From contig NZ_AP029028.1 of NCBI RefSeq assembly GCF_037076565.1, forward strand, positions 5,270,001 through 5,334,000: a stretch of DNA of 64,000 nucleotides, written 5' to 3'. Source of the DNA: Herbaspirillum sp. DW155 (GTDB taxonomy: Bacteria > Pseudomonadota > Gammaproteobacteria > Burkholderiales > Burkholderiaceae_D). Below are positions 35,615-46,788 of this stretch, piece by piece. Each line of letters begins with the position of its first letter. Position 1 is the stretch's first letter. A program made the position numbers and the translations under genes. Below the pieces are notes generated by a model, which worked only from the letters and a program-made list of their open reading frames with translations, had not been told where the DNA came from and did not search any database.

Positions 35615-36370
35615 ATGACCGACTTTATAGACATCCCCAACAGTAGCGATCTTCAGAAAGTGACAGGCCACATCCGAAATTTCAGGAAGTCACGCGAGAC
35701 AGCCAATTTCTTCTTCACGGCACGCGATCAGAGCAACATGCGCCTCGGAGCCATTCTGTCGGCCTTGATCGGTGACTCCGGGCAGGCGGCGACTCTGTCG
35801 AACTATGCCTCGTCCATGGAGGGTATCGGCGATTATGTTCAATTTGAGTTGGAAGGACGTCGTGCCTATGGGTGGTTGTGGGGCAGCCCATTCAAAGACG
35901 GCGACTATGTAGAAGCTGTGATCAAGAAGCAAGGTGGCAGTTACGAATTGTTCGCTCTGTACAAACCAGTGGAACGAACTATCGCGCTTTACCCCCATTG
36001 CATCAAGGGAACCCGCGCATACCTGCGCGCTGCCTTGAGACGGACCTTGTTTGCCAACGCTTTTTTCATCATTGCGCTTTCTCTTTTATTTCTGTTTGGC
36101 GGGAAACAGTCACTGGAGCAAGGAATCAAATTTATTTCCTCAAGGGAAGCCCTGGGGGGTCTCTTCCTTGGCATGGTAATCACCTCGGGAATCTGCTTTA
36201 CCATGCTTCGAAAATGGCTTCCGTTTGCCAAGCTGGCAGAAAAGATCTTTCGTGCGCTGGAGTTTCCATCACCGTCCGACATCAATTTGTGGGAGTCAAC
36301 CACACGGCTGACCGCACCGGATGAGGATGACGAAGATGAGGAAGACAACGGCCTCTATTTCAAATATTAG
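35615..36370 (+). CDS. Two-helix membrane protein, putative immunity protein copy 1
   Basis: 251 residues, starting 9 bases after the effector stop. A soluble N-terminal part (MTDFIDIPNSSDLQKVTGHI, RETANFFFTARDQSNMRLGA, SYELFALYKP) is followed by two hydrophobic helices at about 145-163 and 180-198, a KWLPFAKLAEKIFRALEF segment and an acidic tail DEDDEDEEDNGLYFKY. I do not recognise a named family. Position behind a pore-forming effector, membrane topology and tandem copies make an immunity role the simplest reading; an accessory effector is the alternative. Confidence 0.8.
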   Translation: MTDFIDIPNSSDLQKVTGHIRNFRKSRETANFFFTARDQSNMRLGAILSALIGDSGQAATLSNYASSMEGIGDYVQFELEGRRAYGWLWGSPFKDGDYVEAVIKKQGGSYELFALYKPVERTIALYPHCIKGTRAYLRAALRRTLFANAFFIIALSLLFLFGGKQSLEQGIKFISSREALGGLFLGMVITSGICFTMLRKWLPFAKLAEKIFRALEFPSPSDINLWESTTRLTAPDEDDEDEEDNGLYFKY

Positions 36371-36401
36371 AAGAGCCTCCTACCCAAGCACAAAGTTAAA
36401 G

Positions 36402-37157
36402 ATGACCGACTTTATAGACATCCCCAACAGCAACGATCTCCAGAAATTATCAGGCCATATAAAGAATTTCAGGAAGTCACGCGAGACAGCCAATTTCTTC
36501 TTCACTGCACGCGATCAGAGCAACATGCGCCTCGGAGCAATTCTGTGGGGCTTGATCGGTGACTCCGGGCAAGCGGCGACTCTATCGAATTATGCCTCGT
36601 CCATGGAGGACATGGGCGATTACGTTCAATCTGAACTGGACGGACGTTCTCTGGCCGGATGGCTCTGGGGCAGTCCCTTCAAGGAGGGCGACTATGTGGA
36701 AGCGGCCGTCAAAAAGCAAGGCAGCCGTTACGAGTTGTTCGCCTTATACAAACCAGAAGAACGAACTATTGCCCTCTATCCCCATTGCATCAGAGGGACC
36801 CGCGCCTTCTTGCGCATCGCACTGCAGCGGACCCTTTTCGTCAATCTGATCCTTCTTACGACGGTTTCTCTCTTGATACTGTTCGGCTTCAACCAACCAC
36901 TAACATACGGGATGGAATTTTTTTCCTCAAAGGAGGGCATGCTGGGTTTACTCGCAGGAGTCTTAATCTCCACTGGGTGTTGCCTCGCGATGACTTGGAA
37001 ATGGCTTCCCTTCGCCAAACTGGCAGAAAAGATCTTTCGTGCGCTGGACTTCCCGTCACCCTCCAACATCAATTTGTCGGAATCCACCAAGCGTCTAACC
37101 GCACAGGATGAGGATGACGAAGATGAGGAAGACCACGGCCTCTATTTCAAATATTAG
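36402..37157 (+). CDS. Two-helix membrane protein, putative immunity protein copy 2
   Basis: 251 residues, paralogous to its neighbours with the same layout. It differs from copies 1 and 3 at LGAILWGLIGDS and MEDMGDY, and strongly in the membrane segment (LILLTTVSLLILFGFNQPLT and LLAGVLISTGCCLAM). The ATG at 36402 is at the same place in the repeat as in copies 1 and 3. The longer frame from 36321 only reads back through the end of copy 1. The acidic tail ends DEEDHGLYFKY. Confidence 0.8.
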   Translation: MTDFIDIPNSNDLQKLSGHIKNFRKSRETANFFFTARDQSNMRLGAILWGLIGDSGQAATLSNYASSMEDMGDYVQSELDGRSLAGWLWGSPFKEGDYVEAAVKKQGSRYELFALYKPEERTIALYPHCIRGTRAFLRIALQRTLFVNLILLTTVSLLILFGFNQPLTYGMEFFSSKEGMLGLLAGVLISTGCCLAMTWKWLPFAKLAEKIFRALDFPSPSNINLSESTKRLTAQDEDDEDEEDHGLYFKY

Positions 37158-37188
37158 GAGCGCCGCCTAGCCGAGCACAAAGTTAAAG

Positions 37189-37944
37189 ATGACCGACTTT
37201 ATAGACATCCCCAACAGCAATGATCTTCAGAAATTATCAGGCCATATAAAGAATTTCAGGAAGTCACGCGAGACAGCCAATTTCTTCTTCACCGCACGCG
37301 ATCAAAGCAACATGCGCCTCGGAGCGATTCTGTCGGCCTTGATCGGTGACTCCGGGCAGGCGGCGACTCTGTCGAACTATGCCTCTTCCATGGAGGGCAT
37401 CGGAGACTATATTCAACTTGAGCTTGACGGGCGTACTCTCCGTGGATGGTTATGGGGAAGTCCTTTCAAGGACGGCGACTATGTAGAAGCCGCCGTCAGG
37501 CGACAAGGAAACTGCTACGAGCTGTTCGCTTTGTATAAACCGGGGGAACGCACTATTGCCCTTTATCCCCATTGCATCAAAGGCACGCGTGCTTTCTTAC
37601 GTAGCGCCGTAAGAAAGACCTTGGTTACCAACGCTCTCTTTCTCACAGCCATTTCCCTCATCATCCTTTTGGGCGGAAATCAGTCGCTGAGCTACCGGAT
37701 AGAATTCATTTCTTCAATAGAAGCGAGGTGGGGATTCTTGCTTGCCATCGCACTCACCACTGGTATTTGCTTCGCCATACTTTGGAAATGGCTCCCCTTT
37801 GCAAAGCTCGCGGAAAAAATATTTCGTGCTCTAGATTTTCCGCGACCCGCCGAGGTCAATTTGTCGGAATCCACCAAGCGTCTAACCGCACAGGATGAGG
37901 ATGACGAAGATGAGGAAGACAACGGTCTCTATTTCAAATATTAA
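37189..37944 (+). CDS. Two-helix membrane protein, putative immunity protein copy 3
   Basis: 251 residues. The first 47 residues and the last 29 are almost the same as in copy 2, while SALIGDSGQAATLSNYASSM-EGIGDY matches copy 1, so the copies are mosaics. The membrane region (ALFLTAISLIILLGGNQSLS; FLLAIALTTGICFAI) is its own. It is the last gene of the module and is followed by a terminator. Composition is AT-rich for this genome. Confidence 0.8.
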   Translation: MTDFIDIPNSNDLQKLSGHIKNFRKSRETANFFFTARDQSNMRLGAILSALIGDSGQAATLSNYASSMEGIGDYIQLELDGRTLRGWLWGSPFKDGDYVEAAVRRQGNCYELFALYKPGERTIALYPHCIKGTRAFLRSAVRKTLVTNALFLTAISLIILLGGNQSLSYRIEFISSIEARWGFLLAIALTTGICFAILWKWLPFAKLAEKIFRALDFPRPAEVNLSESTKRLTAQDEDDEDEEDNGLYFKY

Positions 37945-37975
37945 AACCGTCCCTCTTTCCAAGCCCCCAATAAGA

Positions 37976-38005
37976 AACCCCACGCCCGTTGCCAGGCGTG
38001 GGGTT
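37976..38005. terminator. Bidirectional terminator between the immunity array and gatB
   Basis: AACCCCACGCC pairs with GGCGTGGGGTT around an eight-base loop. The minus-strand side continues TTTCTTATT, so it mainly serves gatB; it can also end the effector operon. Confidence 0.8.
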
Positions 38006-38045
38006 CATCCACCAACTTGTTGCGCTACCAGGCAACGGGTGTGAC

Positions 38046-39506
38046 TCAGCCCACCAGCTTCTTGCGCAGCAGTTCGGTCAATTGCGCCGGATTGGCCTTG
38101 CCGCGCGTGGCCTTCATGGCCTGGCCGATCAGGGCGTTGATGGCCTGTTCCTTGCCGGCGCGGAATTCGGCCACCGACTTTTCATTGGCCGCCAGCACCT
38201 GGTCCACGATGGCTTCCAGCGCGCCGCTGTCGGAGATCTGCTTCAATCCCTTGGCTTCGATGATGTCGTCGGCCAGGGTCTCCTTGTCGGACCTGGCTTC
38301 CCACATGCCGGCGAAGACTTCCTTGGCGATCTTGTTGGAGATGGTGCCATCGGCGATGCGCTTCAACAGCAGCGCCAGTTGTGCAGCCTTCACGGGGGCA
38401 TCGGCGATGTCGGTGTCTTCGCGGTTGAGCGTGGAGGCCACGTCACCCATCAACCAGTTGGCGGCCGGCTTGGCTTGTTCCTTGCCGGCGGCAGCAACCA
38501 CGGCTTCGAAGTAGGAGGCCATGCCCTTGGATTGGGTCAGCACCATCGCATCGTATTCCGGCAGCGCATACTCGGCCACGAAACGCGCGCGCATGGCGGC
38601 GGGCAGCTCGGGCATGGTGGCCTTGACGCGCTCGATCCACTCCTGCGAGATGGCCAGCGGCGGCAGGTCGGGGTCGGGGAAGTAACGGTAGTCCTGCGCG
38701 TCTTCCTTGCTGCGCATGGAGCGGGTTTCCTTCTTGTCCGGATCGTAGAGGCGGGTTTCCTGCACCACGGTGCCGCCGTCTTCGATCAGTTCGATCTGGC
38801 GGCGCACTTCGTAGTTGATGGCCTCTTCCAGGAAGCGGAAGGAGTTCAGGTTCTTGATCTCGCAACGGGTGCCGAATTTTTCCTGGCCGACCGGACGCAC
38901 GGAGACGTTGGCGTCGCAGCGGAACGAGCCTTCCTGCATGTTGCCGTCGCAAATGCCCAGCCACATCACCAGCGAATGCAGGGCCTTGGCATAGCCAACG
39001 GCTTCGGCGGCGCTGCGCATCTCGGGTTCGGTGACGATTTCCAGCAAGGGCGTGCCGGCGCGGTTCAGGTCGATGCCGGTCATGCCCTGGTAGTCCTCGT
39101 GCAGGGACTTGCCGGCGTCTTCTTCGAGGTGGGCGCGGGTCAGGTTGATGGTCTTGATCTCGGTCTTGCCGTCCTTCTCGACGGCGAAGGACATGGTGCC
39201 GCCTTGCACCACCGGGATCTCGAACTGGCTGATCTGGTAGCCCTTGGGCAGGTCGGGATAGAAGTAATTCTTGCGCGCGAACACCGAGCGCGGGGCGATG
39301 GTGGCACCGATGGCGAGACCAAACTGGATCGCGCGTTCCACCGCGCCCTTGTTCAGGACCGGCAGCACGCCCGGCAAGGCCAGGTCCACGGGGCTGGCCT
39401 GGGTGTTGGGTTCGGCGCCGAAGCGGGTCGAGCTGCCGCTGAAGATCTTGGATTGGGTCGAAAGCTGCGTGTGCGTTTCGAGGCCGATGACGACTTCCCA
39501 CTGCAT
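38046..39506 (-). CDS. gatB: Asp-tRNA(Asn)/Glu-tRNA(Gln) amidotransferase subunit B
   Basis: 486 residues, normal length. It begins [20 protein letters not shown] with [10 protein letters not shown], and carries [17 protein letters not shown] and [17 protein letters not shown], ending in the YqeY-like tail domain. GatB activates the tRNA-bound Glu/Asp and accepts ammonia from GatA. AAGGAC precedes the ATG. It is the last gene of gatCAB, 45 bases after gatA. Confidence 0.97.
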   Translation of the reverse strand: MQWEVVIGLETHTQLSTQSKIFSGSSTRFGAEPNTQASPVDLALPGVLPVLNKGAVERAIQFGLAIGATIAPRSVFARKNYFYPDLPKGYQISQFEIPVVQGGTMSFAVEKDGKTEIKTINLTRAHLEEDAGKSLHEDYQGMTGIDLNRAGTPLLEIVTEPEMRSAAEAVGYAKALHSLVMWLGICDGNMQEGSFRCDANVSVRPVGQEKFGTRCEIKNLNSFRFLEEAINYEVRRQIELIEDGGTVVQETRLYDPDKKETRSMRSKEDAQDYRYFPDPDLPPLAISQEWIERVKATMPELPAAMRARFVAEYALPEYDAMVLTQSKGMASYFEAVVAAAGKEQAKPAANWLMGDVASTLNREDTDIADAPVKAAQLALLLKRIADGTISNKIAKEVFAGMWEARSDKETLADDIIEAKGLKQISDSGALEAIVDQVLAANEKSVAEFRAGKEQAINALIGQAMKATRGKANPAQLTELLRKKLVG

Positions 39507-39551
39507 GATGTTGTCCTTGCGAATGCTGTTGTTGGTGACGAGGGCCAGCGA

Positions 39552-41018
39552 TCAGGCCGGTTCGCGCAGGTGCCAGTCGGTGGCCTGCTGGAACTGGTGC
39601 GCCACGTTCAGCAGGCGCGCCTCGTCGAAATAATTGCCGATGATCTGCAGGCCGACCGGGCGCTTGCCGTTCTTCTCGCCCTGTCCGAATCCACAGGGGA
39701 TGGACATGCCGGGCAAACCGGCCAGGCTGGTGGAAAGCGTGAAGATGTCGGCCAGGTAGTTGGCCACCGGGTCATCGGCCTTGTCGCCCAAGTCCCAGGC
39801 GACGGTGGGCGAGACCGGGCCCATGATGACGTCGCACTGGCGGTCGGGGCCGGCCAGGGCGCGCTGGAAGTCTTCGGCGATCAGGCGGCGGATCTTCTGG
39901 GCCTGCAGGTAGTAGGCGTCGTAATAGCCGTGCGAGAGCACGTAGGAGCCGACCAGGATGCGGCGCTTGACTTCCTCGCCAAAGCCTTCGGCACGCGACT
40001 TCTTGTACATCTCGGCCAGGTCCTTGTAGTCGGCGGCGCGATGGCCGTAGCGCACGCCGTCGAAGCGCGACAGGTTAGAGGAGGCCTCGGCCGGGGCGAT
40101 CACGTAATACACGGGAATGGACAGCTCGGTCTTGGGCAGCGAAATGTCGACCAGGGTCGCACCGAGCTTCTCGAACTCGGCCAGGGCGCCACGCACGGCC
40201 GCTTCCACGTCGGCGGCCAGGCCGGCGCCGAAGAATTCCTTGGGCACGCCGATGCGCAGGCCTTGCAGGCTCTGGTTCAGCGAGCGGGTGAAATCTTCCT
40301 TGGGGCGTTGCAGGCTGGTGGAATCGCGCTCGTCGAAGCCGATCATGGTGTTCAACAGCAGGCCGCAATCTTCGGCCGTCCTGGCAATCGGGCCGCCCTG
40401 GTCCAGCGAAGAGGCGAAGGCGATCATGCCGTAGCGCGACACGCTGCCATAGGTCGGCTTGATGCCGGTCACGCCGCACAGCGAGGCCGGCTGGCGGATC
40501 GAGCCGCCGGTGTCGGTGGCGGTGGCCGCCGGCACCAGACGCGCGGCCACGGCAGCGGCCGAGCCGCCCGAGGAGCCGCCGGGGATGGCGGTCTTGTCCC
40601 AGGGGTTCTTGACCGGACCATAGAAGGAATTCTCGTTGCTGGAGCCCATGGCGAATTCGTCGCAGTTGAGCTTGCCCAGGGTGACCATGCCGGCGGCGTT
40701 GAACTGTTCCACCACGGTCGCGTCGAAGGGGCTCACATAATTTTGCAGCATGCGCGAACCGGCCGTGGTGCGCCAGTTGCGGGTGACGAAGATGTCCTTG
40801 TGCGCAATGGGCACACCGGTCAGAGCAGGCGCATCATTGCCGGCCAGGCGCGCATCGGCGGCCTGGGCCTGCGCCAGGGTCAGTGCGCGGTCCACGTGCA
40901 GGAAGGCATTGAGATCGCTGGCCTCGATGCGGTCCAGGAACAGGGTCGCCAGTTCAGTGGCGGAAATCTTGCGCGCTTGCAGTTGCGCGGACAGTTCTTT
41001 GAGGGTGAGCTTGTGCAT
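39552..41018 (-). CDS. gatA: Asp-tRNA(Asn)/Glu-tRNA(Gln) amidotransferase subunit A
   Basis: 488 residues of the amidase-signature family. The Ser-cisSer-Lys triad is formed by the Lys in PIAHKDIF and the serines in [14 protein letters not shown] and [14 protein letters not shown]. It releases ammonia from glutamine for GatB. It lies between gatC and gatB in the usual order. Confidence 0.97.
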   Translation of the reverse strand: MHKLTLKELSAQLQARKISATELATLFLDRIEASDLNAFLHVDRALTLAQAQAADARLAGNDAPALTGVPIAHKDIFVTRNWRTTAGSRMLQNYVSPFDATVVEQFNAAGMVTLGKLNCDEFAMGSSNENSFYGPVKNPWDKTAIPGGSSGGSAAAVAARLVPAATATDTGGSIRQPASLCGVTGIKPTYGSVSRYGMIAFASSLDQGGPIARTAEDCGLLLNTMIGFDERDSTSLQRPKEDFTRSLNQSLQGLRIGVPKEFFGAGLAADVEAAVRGALAEFEKLGATLVDISLPKTELSIPVYYVIAPAEASSNLSRFDGVRYGHRAADYKDLAEMYKKSRAEGFGEEVKRRILVGSYVLSHGYYDAYYLQAQKIRRLIAEDFQRALAGPDRQCDVIMGPVSPTVAWDLGDKADDPVANYLADIFTLSTSLAGLPGMSIPCGFGQGEKNGKRPVGLQIIGNYFDEARLLNVAHQFQQATDWHLREPA

Positions 41019-41090
41019 GGAATTGGTTACGCTGCGGTCTGGCGGGCCGGCTGGGCCGGATGCGGACGGGTTCTGGACGGGACGCCGGGT

Positions 41091-41393
41091 TTACTCGATC
41101 ACCTTGGGGACCAGATACAGGCCATCCTGGGTGGCCGGGGCCGGTCGCTGGTAGTCGTCGCGGCGATTGGTCTCGGTCACGACGTCTTCGCGCAGGCGCA
41201 GCGCCAGCGCCGGCTCGATGGCGGCAATCGGGTGCGACAGCGGTTCCACGCCGTAGGTGTCGATGGCTTTCATCTGCTCCACCAGGGCAAAAATGCCATT
41301 GAGCTTGTCCAGCGTGGCGCCGGCCTGGGCGTCGGTCAGCTCCAGTCGGGACAGGTTGGCAATGCGTTTGACGTCAGAAAGGGCAAGAGACAT
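41091..41393 (-). CDS. gatC: Asp-tRNA(Asn)/Glu-tRNA(Gln) amidotransferase subunit C
   Basis: 100 residues: [20 protein letters not shown], then a helix and the [10 protein letters not shown] and LREDVVTE segments that wrap the GatA-GatB interface. The ATG at 41393 gives the standard length; the frame extends upstream without similarity. It is the first gene of the leftward operon and divergent from mreB. Confidence 0.94.
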   Translation of the reverse strand: MSLALSDVKRIANLSRLELTDAQAGATLDKLNGIFALVEQMKAIDTYGVEPLSHPIAAIEPALALRLREDVVTETNRRDDYQRPAPATQDGLYLVPKVIE

Positions 41394-42797
<1,404 letters not shown>

Positions 42798-43096
42798 GCC
42801 GGCCAGCAAGCTCCCGACAGCACGATGCGCCTGCCGGATAGCAGGCGCAGGCAGCACAGCATGAACCGGCGGCGATGGTCCGCCGGATGAGTGGGGAACC
42901 GATACGTTCGATATGACGCCGTTCACGCCGACCAGCCACAGGATGCGCACGCCGCTTGCGCACAAGGCGCAGGGTCGGCCTGTGCGGCCTCGCATGAGCG
43001 CCTCGGCTCCCCTTTTTGTTATCGTTGTTGACGCAGGAAGTGAGTTCTCCGCCTGCAGATGGCCGCACCTCGCGGCCCTGCCGGCGGCCTGACGCC
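42798..43096. other. mreB-mreC gap with two hairpins
   Basis: No gene in these 299 bases. Two clean hairpins follow mreB: TGCGCCTGC/GCAGGCGCA (42826-42849) and CCGGCGG/CCGCCGG (42866-42886). Neither has a T-run. They could trim or attenuate the transcript so that mreB is made in excess over mreCD. Confidence 0.5.
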
Positions 43097-44176
43097 ATGG
43101 AAATCCCACCACTCTTCAAGCAGGGCGCCTCCGCCCGGGTGCGCGTGACCGTCTTCGCATTGATCTCGGTCGTGATGCTGGTGGTCGACGCCCGCATGCA
43201 CGTGCTGGGCACGCTGCGCCAGGCGCTGGGCACGGCCCTCTATCCGTTCCAGACGGTGGCCATGATCCCGCGCGACGCGTTCACCAATTCGTCCGAGTAT
43301 TTCTCTTCGCTGGCGTCGCTGCAGAGGGAAAACCGCGAGCTGCGCCAGCAACAGATCGTCAACGCCCAGCTGATGCAGCAGGAACGCCTGCTGGCGGCCG
43401 AGAACGTGCAGCTGCGCAAGCTGCTGGACATGCAGCAGAAGGTGCCGGTCAAGTCCATCGTCGGCGAGATCCTCTACGATGCGCGCGATCCCTTCACCCG
43501 CAAGATCATCCTCAATCGCGGCTCGCAGCAGGGCGTCATGGCAGGCCAGCCGGTGATCGACGAGGTGGGCATCGTCGGCCAGGTGACACGGGTGTTCCCG
43601 TTTACCTCGGAAGTCACGCTGCTGACCGACAAGGACCAGGCCATCCCCGTGCAGGTGCTGCGCAACGGCTTGCGCAGCGTGGCCTACGGCCGTGGCCAGA
43701 CCGGTGCGCTGGACCTGCGCTTCATGCCCGCCAACGCCGACATCCAGAAGGGTGACGTGCTGGTGACCTCGGGCATCGATGGCGTCTATCCGCCGGGCCT
43801 GTCGGTGGCCACCGTGGCGCTGGTGGAAACGCGTTCGGCGGACTCCTTCGCCCGCATCGTCTGCCGTCCGCTGGCCGGCATCGACCGCCATCGCCAGCTG
43901 CTGATCCTGCTGGTGGAACAGAACCTGCCGCCGCGTCCCGAACCGGACGTGATCGATGAAAAATCGGCCAAGCTCTTCAAGCGCCGCCTGCGCGACAGCA
44001 CCCGCGACAACAGCGCCGAAGAAGCCAACGCCACGCCCAAGGACAAGCCCGCAGAAGACCGCAAGGGCGCCGCCAACGTGACGCCGCCGGCCAAGCCTGC
44101 GGCCGCTTCCACCCCGGCCGCTCCGGCTGCTGCAGCCAGCACTGCCAAGCCGGCCGCCAAGGAATCCGCACGATGA
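43097..44176 (+). CDS. mreC: Rod-shape-determining protein MreC
   Basis: 359 residues. One N-terminal helix (VRVTVFALISVVMLVVDARM), a coiled coil (about 70-115, SLQRENRELRQQQIVNAQLM) and the two beta-barrel domains (GVMAGQPVIDEVGIVGQVTR). The last 70 residues are a low-complexity Ala/Pro/Lys tail that many orthologues lack. MreC bridges MreB to PBP2 in the periplasm. Its stop overlaps the mreD start. Confidence 0.96.
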   Translation: MEIPPLFKQGASARVRVTVFALISVVMLVVDARMHVLGTLRQALGTALYPFQTVAMIPRDAFTNSSEYFSSLASLQRENRELRQQQIVNAQLMQQERLLAAENVQLRKLLDMQQKVPVKSIVGEILYDARDPFTRKIILNRGSQQGVMAGQPVIDEVGIVGQVTRVFPFTSEVTLLTDKDQAIPVQVLRNGLRSVAYGRGQTGALDLRFMPANADIQKGDVLVTSGIDGVYPPGLSVATVALVETRSADSFARIVCRPLAGIDRHRQLLILLVEQNLPPRPEPDVIDEKSAKLFKRRLRDSTRDNSAEEANATPKDKPAEDRKGAANVTPPAKPAAASTPAAPAAAASTAKPAAKESAR

Positions 44177-44682
44177 ACAACCAAACCATCCTCCTGCCGG
44201 CCAGTCCGCTGTTCATTGCCTTCAGCCTCATCGTGGCCTTCGTGCTGAACCTGATGCCCTGGGGGCAGATGGTCGGCGTGCCCGACTTCGTAGCGCTGGC
44301 GCTGGTGTTCTGGAACATCCACCAGCCGCGCAAGGTGGGCATCAGCGTGGCCTTCCTGATGGGCTTGCTGATGGATGTGAACGAAGCCACGCTCCTGGGC
44401 GAGAACGCGCTGGCCTATACCCTGCTGTCCTACTTCGCCATCATGATCCACCGCCGCGTGCTGTGGTTCCCGCTGCGCACCCAGGCTCTGCACGTGCTGC
44501 CGCTGATGCTGCTGGCCCAGGCAGTGCAACTGGTGATCCAGCTGATGGTCACGGGCAAGTCGCCGGACTGGTTCTATTTCAGCGAGAGCGTGATCTCGGC
44601 GCTGCTGTGGCCGGTGGTGAGCCTGCTGCTGCTGGCGCCGCAGCGCCGCGCCGTGGACCGCGACGAGAACCGTCCCATCTGA
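44173..44682 (+). CDS. mreD: Rod-shape-determining protein MreD
   Basis: 169 residues, almost wholly hydrophobic with about five helices (LFIAFSLIVAFVLNLMPWGQ; GISVAFLMGLLMDVNEATLL, GENALAYTLLSYFAIM). The ATG overlaps the mreC stop. It is an inner-membrane component of the elongasome. Confidence 0.95.
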   Translation: MNNQTILLPASPLFIAFSLIVAFVLNLMPWGQMVGVPDFVALALVFWNIHQPRKVGISVAFLMGLLMDVNEATLLGENALAYTLLSYFAIMIHRRVLWFPLRTQALHVLPLMLLAQAVQLVIQLMVTGKSPDWFYFSESVISALLWPVVSLLLLAPQRRAVDRDENRPI

Positions 44683-44701
44683 GGGGCCAGGTGCAAGCAG
44701 C

Positions 44702-46672
44702 ATGACCGAATTCAAGAATACCGCGCATGAGCTGAGGCTGTTCCGGATGCGCCTCCTGGCAGCCAGCGCCGTGGTGCTGGTGTGCTTCAGCCTGCTGCTG
44801 GCGCGCTTCTTGTGGCTGCAGGTGGTGCGCCACGATGCCTATGCCGCCCAGGCCGAGGAAAACCGCATCTCGGTGGTGCCCATCGTGCCCAACCGGGGCC
44901 TGATCCTGGACCGCAACGGCGTGGTGCTGGCCCGCAACTATTCGGCCTATACGCTGGAAATCACGCCCTCCAAGATCAAGACCAACATCGATGACTTGAT
45001 CGACGAGCTGGGCACCATCGTGGAAATCCAGCCGCGTGACCGCCGCCGCTTCCGCCGCCTGCAGGAAGAATCCAAGAACTTCGAAAGCGTGCCCATCCGC
45101 ACCCGCTTAACCGATGAGGAAGTGGCCAAGTTCACCGCGCAGCGCTATCGCTTCCCCGGCGTGGAGGTGCAGGCGCGCCTGTTCCGCCAGTATCCGTACG
45201 GCAAGACCGCCGCGCACGTGATCGGCTACATCGGCCGCATCAGCCAGCGCGATGCCGAGCGCATCGCCGACTCCGATGACGAAGCCAACTACAACGGCAC
45301 CGACTACATCGGCAAGGAAGGCCTGGAAAAGAGCTACGAGACCCAGCTGCACGGCACCACCGGCTACGAGGAAGTGGAAATCTCGGCCAGCGGACGGGCG
45401 GTGCGCTCACTCTCGCGCACCCCGGCCACGCCGGGCAAGAACCTGATCCTGTCCATCGACATCGAGCTGCAGAAGGTGGTGGAAGAAGCCTTCGGCGACC
45501 AGAAGGGTGCGCTGGTGGCGATCAACCCGGCCACCGGCGACATCCTGGCCTACGTCTCGCAGCCCTCCTACGACCCCAACCTGTTCGTCGAAGGCATCGA
45601 CCAGCAGAGCTGGGATGAGTTGAACAAATCGCCCGACCGGCCGCTGCTGAACCGGCCGCTGTCGGGCCTGTATTCGCCCGGTTCGACCTACAAACCCTTC
45701 ATGGCGCTGGCCGCGCTGGAGCTGGGCAAACGCCGTCCGCAGGATGCCATCCGCGATCCCGGCTTCTTCGTGCTGGGCAACCACCGTTTCCGCGATGACA
45801 AGGAAGGCGGCCACGGTGTCGTCGACATGTACCGCTCCATCGTGGTGTCGTGCGACACCTACTACTACATGCTGGCCAACGACATGGGGGTCAATGCCAT
45901 CCATGACTTCATGAAGCCCTTCGGCTTCGGCCAGATCACCGGCATCGACCTGGAACACGAAAAGCGCGGCATCCTGCCCTCCACCGACTGGAAGCGCACC
46001 GCCTTCCGCAAACCCGAACAGAAGCGCTGGATCGCCGGTGATACCGTGTCGCTGGGCATCGGCCAGGGCTACAACAGCTTCACCCCGCTGCAACTGGCGC
46101 AGGCCACGGCCATCCTGGCCAACAACGGCGTGGTGATGAAGCCGCACCTGGTCAAGATCATCGAGGATGGCGTCAGCCACGAGCGCACCGAGACCGTGCC
46201 CAAGGAAAGCTATCGCATTCCCCTGAATCAGGAAAACATCGACTTCATCAAGCGCGCCATGGTCGGCGTGGTCAAGGAAGGCACGGGTGCCGCCGCCTTC
46301 CGGGGGGCACCCTACGAATCGGGCGGCAAGACCGGTACGGCGCAGGTGATCAACATCGCCAAGAACCAGAAGTATGATTCGAAGAAGCTCTCGCGCATCT
46401 TCCACGACAATGGTCTCTATATCGGCTTTGCCCCGGCCGATGCGCCGCGCATCGCCATTGCCGCGGTGGTCGAGAACGGTGGCTGGGGTGCCGGCGTGGC
46501 CGCGCCGCTGGTGCGCAAGGCGATGGACTACTTCATGCTGGGCAAGCGCCCCAACGAGCCGATCAAGTCGGTGGCGCCCAATGAGCCGGTGAGCGCCGAT
46601 ACGCCCGTCGAAGGCCCGACCACCGAGGAAAGCGCCACCACGCCGACGGTCCAGCCGGATGTGCAGGAATGA
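44702..46672 (+). CDS. mrdA: Penicillin-binding protein 2 (transpeptidase)
   Basis: 656 residues. One N-terminal helix (LLAASAVVLVCFSLLLARFL), a pedestal domain (RGLILDRNGVVLARNYSAYT) and a transpeptidase domain with active-site SPGSTYKP, SCD and GGKTGTAQV. It cross-links lateral-wall peptidoglycan with RodA. A variable Pro/Thr-rich tail ends the protein. Twenty bases separate it from mreD. Confidence 0.97.
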   Translation: MTEFKNTAHELRLFRMRLLAASAVVLVCFSLLLARFLWLQVVRHDAYAAQAEENRISVVPIVPNRGLILDRNGVVLARNYSAYTLEITPSKIKTNIDDLIDELGTIVEIQPRDRRRFRRLQEESKNFESVPIRTRLTDEEVAKFTAQRYRFPGVEVQARLFRQYPYGKTAAHVIGYIGRISQRDAERIADSDDEANYNGTDYIGKEGLEKSYETQLHGTTGYEEVEISASGRAVRSLSRTPATPGKNLILSIDIELQKVVEEAFGDQKGALVAINPATGDILAYVSQPSYDPNLFVEGIDQQSWDELNKSPDRPLLNRPLSGLYSPGSTYKPFMALAALELGKRRPQDAIRDPGFFVLGNHRFRDDKEGGHGVVDMYRSIVVSCDTYYYMLANDMGVNAIHDFMKPFGFGQITGIDLEHEKRGILPSTDWKRTAFRKPEQKRWIAGDTVSLGIGQGYNSFTPLQLAQATAILANNGVVMKPHLVKIIEDGVSHERTETVPKESYRIPLNQENIDFIKRAMVGVVKEGTGAAAFRGAPYESGGKTGTAQVINIAKNQKYDSKKLSRIFHDNGLYIGFAPADAPRIAIAAVVENGGWGAGVAAPLVRKAMDYFMLGKRPNEPIKSVAPNEPVSADTPVEGPTTEESATTPTVQPDVQE

Positions 46673-46788
46673 CGCCTGTGCCCCGCTGGCACCCTGGCAC
46701 TTCCGGCCGCTGATATGAACGCTTGCGCAAGGCCACGGCCCGGCGCAAGGCCTGACACCGCAACAAGCAGTACGCACGAGGAGCCGGC

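Larger units (their letters stand above)
35615..37944. repeat. Tandem 787-base gene repeat (three units)
   Basis: The three start codons lie at 35615, 36402 and 37189, exactly 787 bases apart. Each full unit is a 756-base gene plus 31 bases. The intergenic stretch before copies 2 and 3 (GCACAAAGTTAAAG) is conserved, showing that the whole unit was duplicated. Confidence 0.9.
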
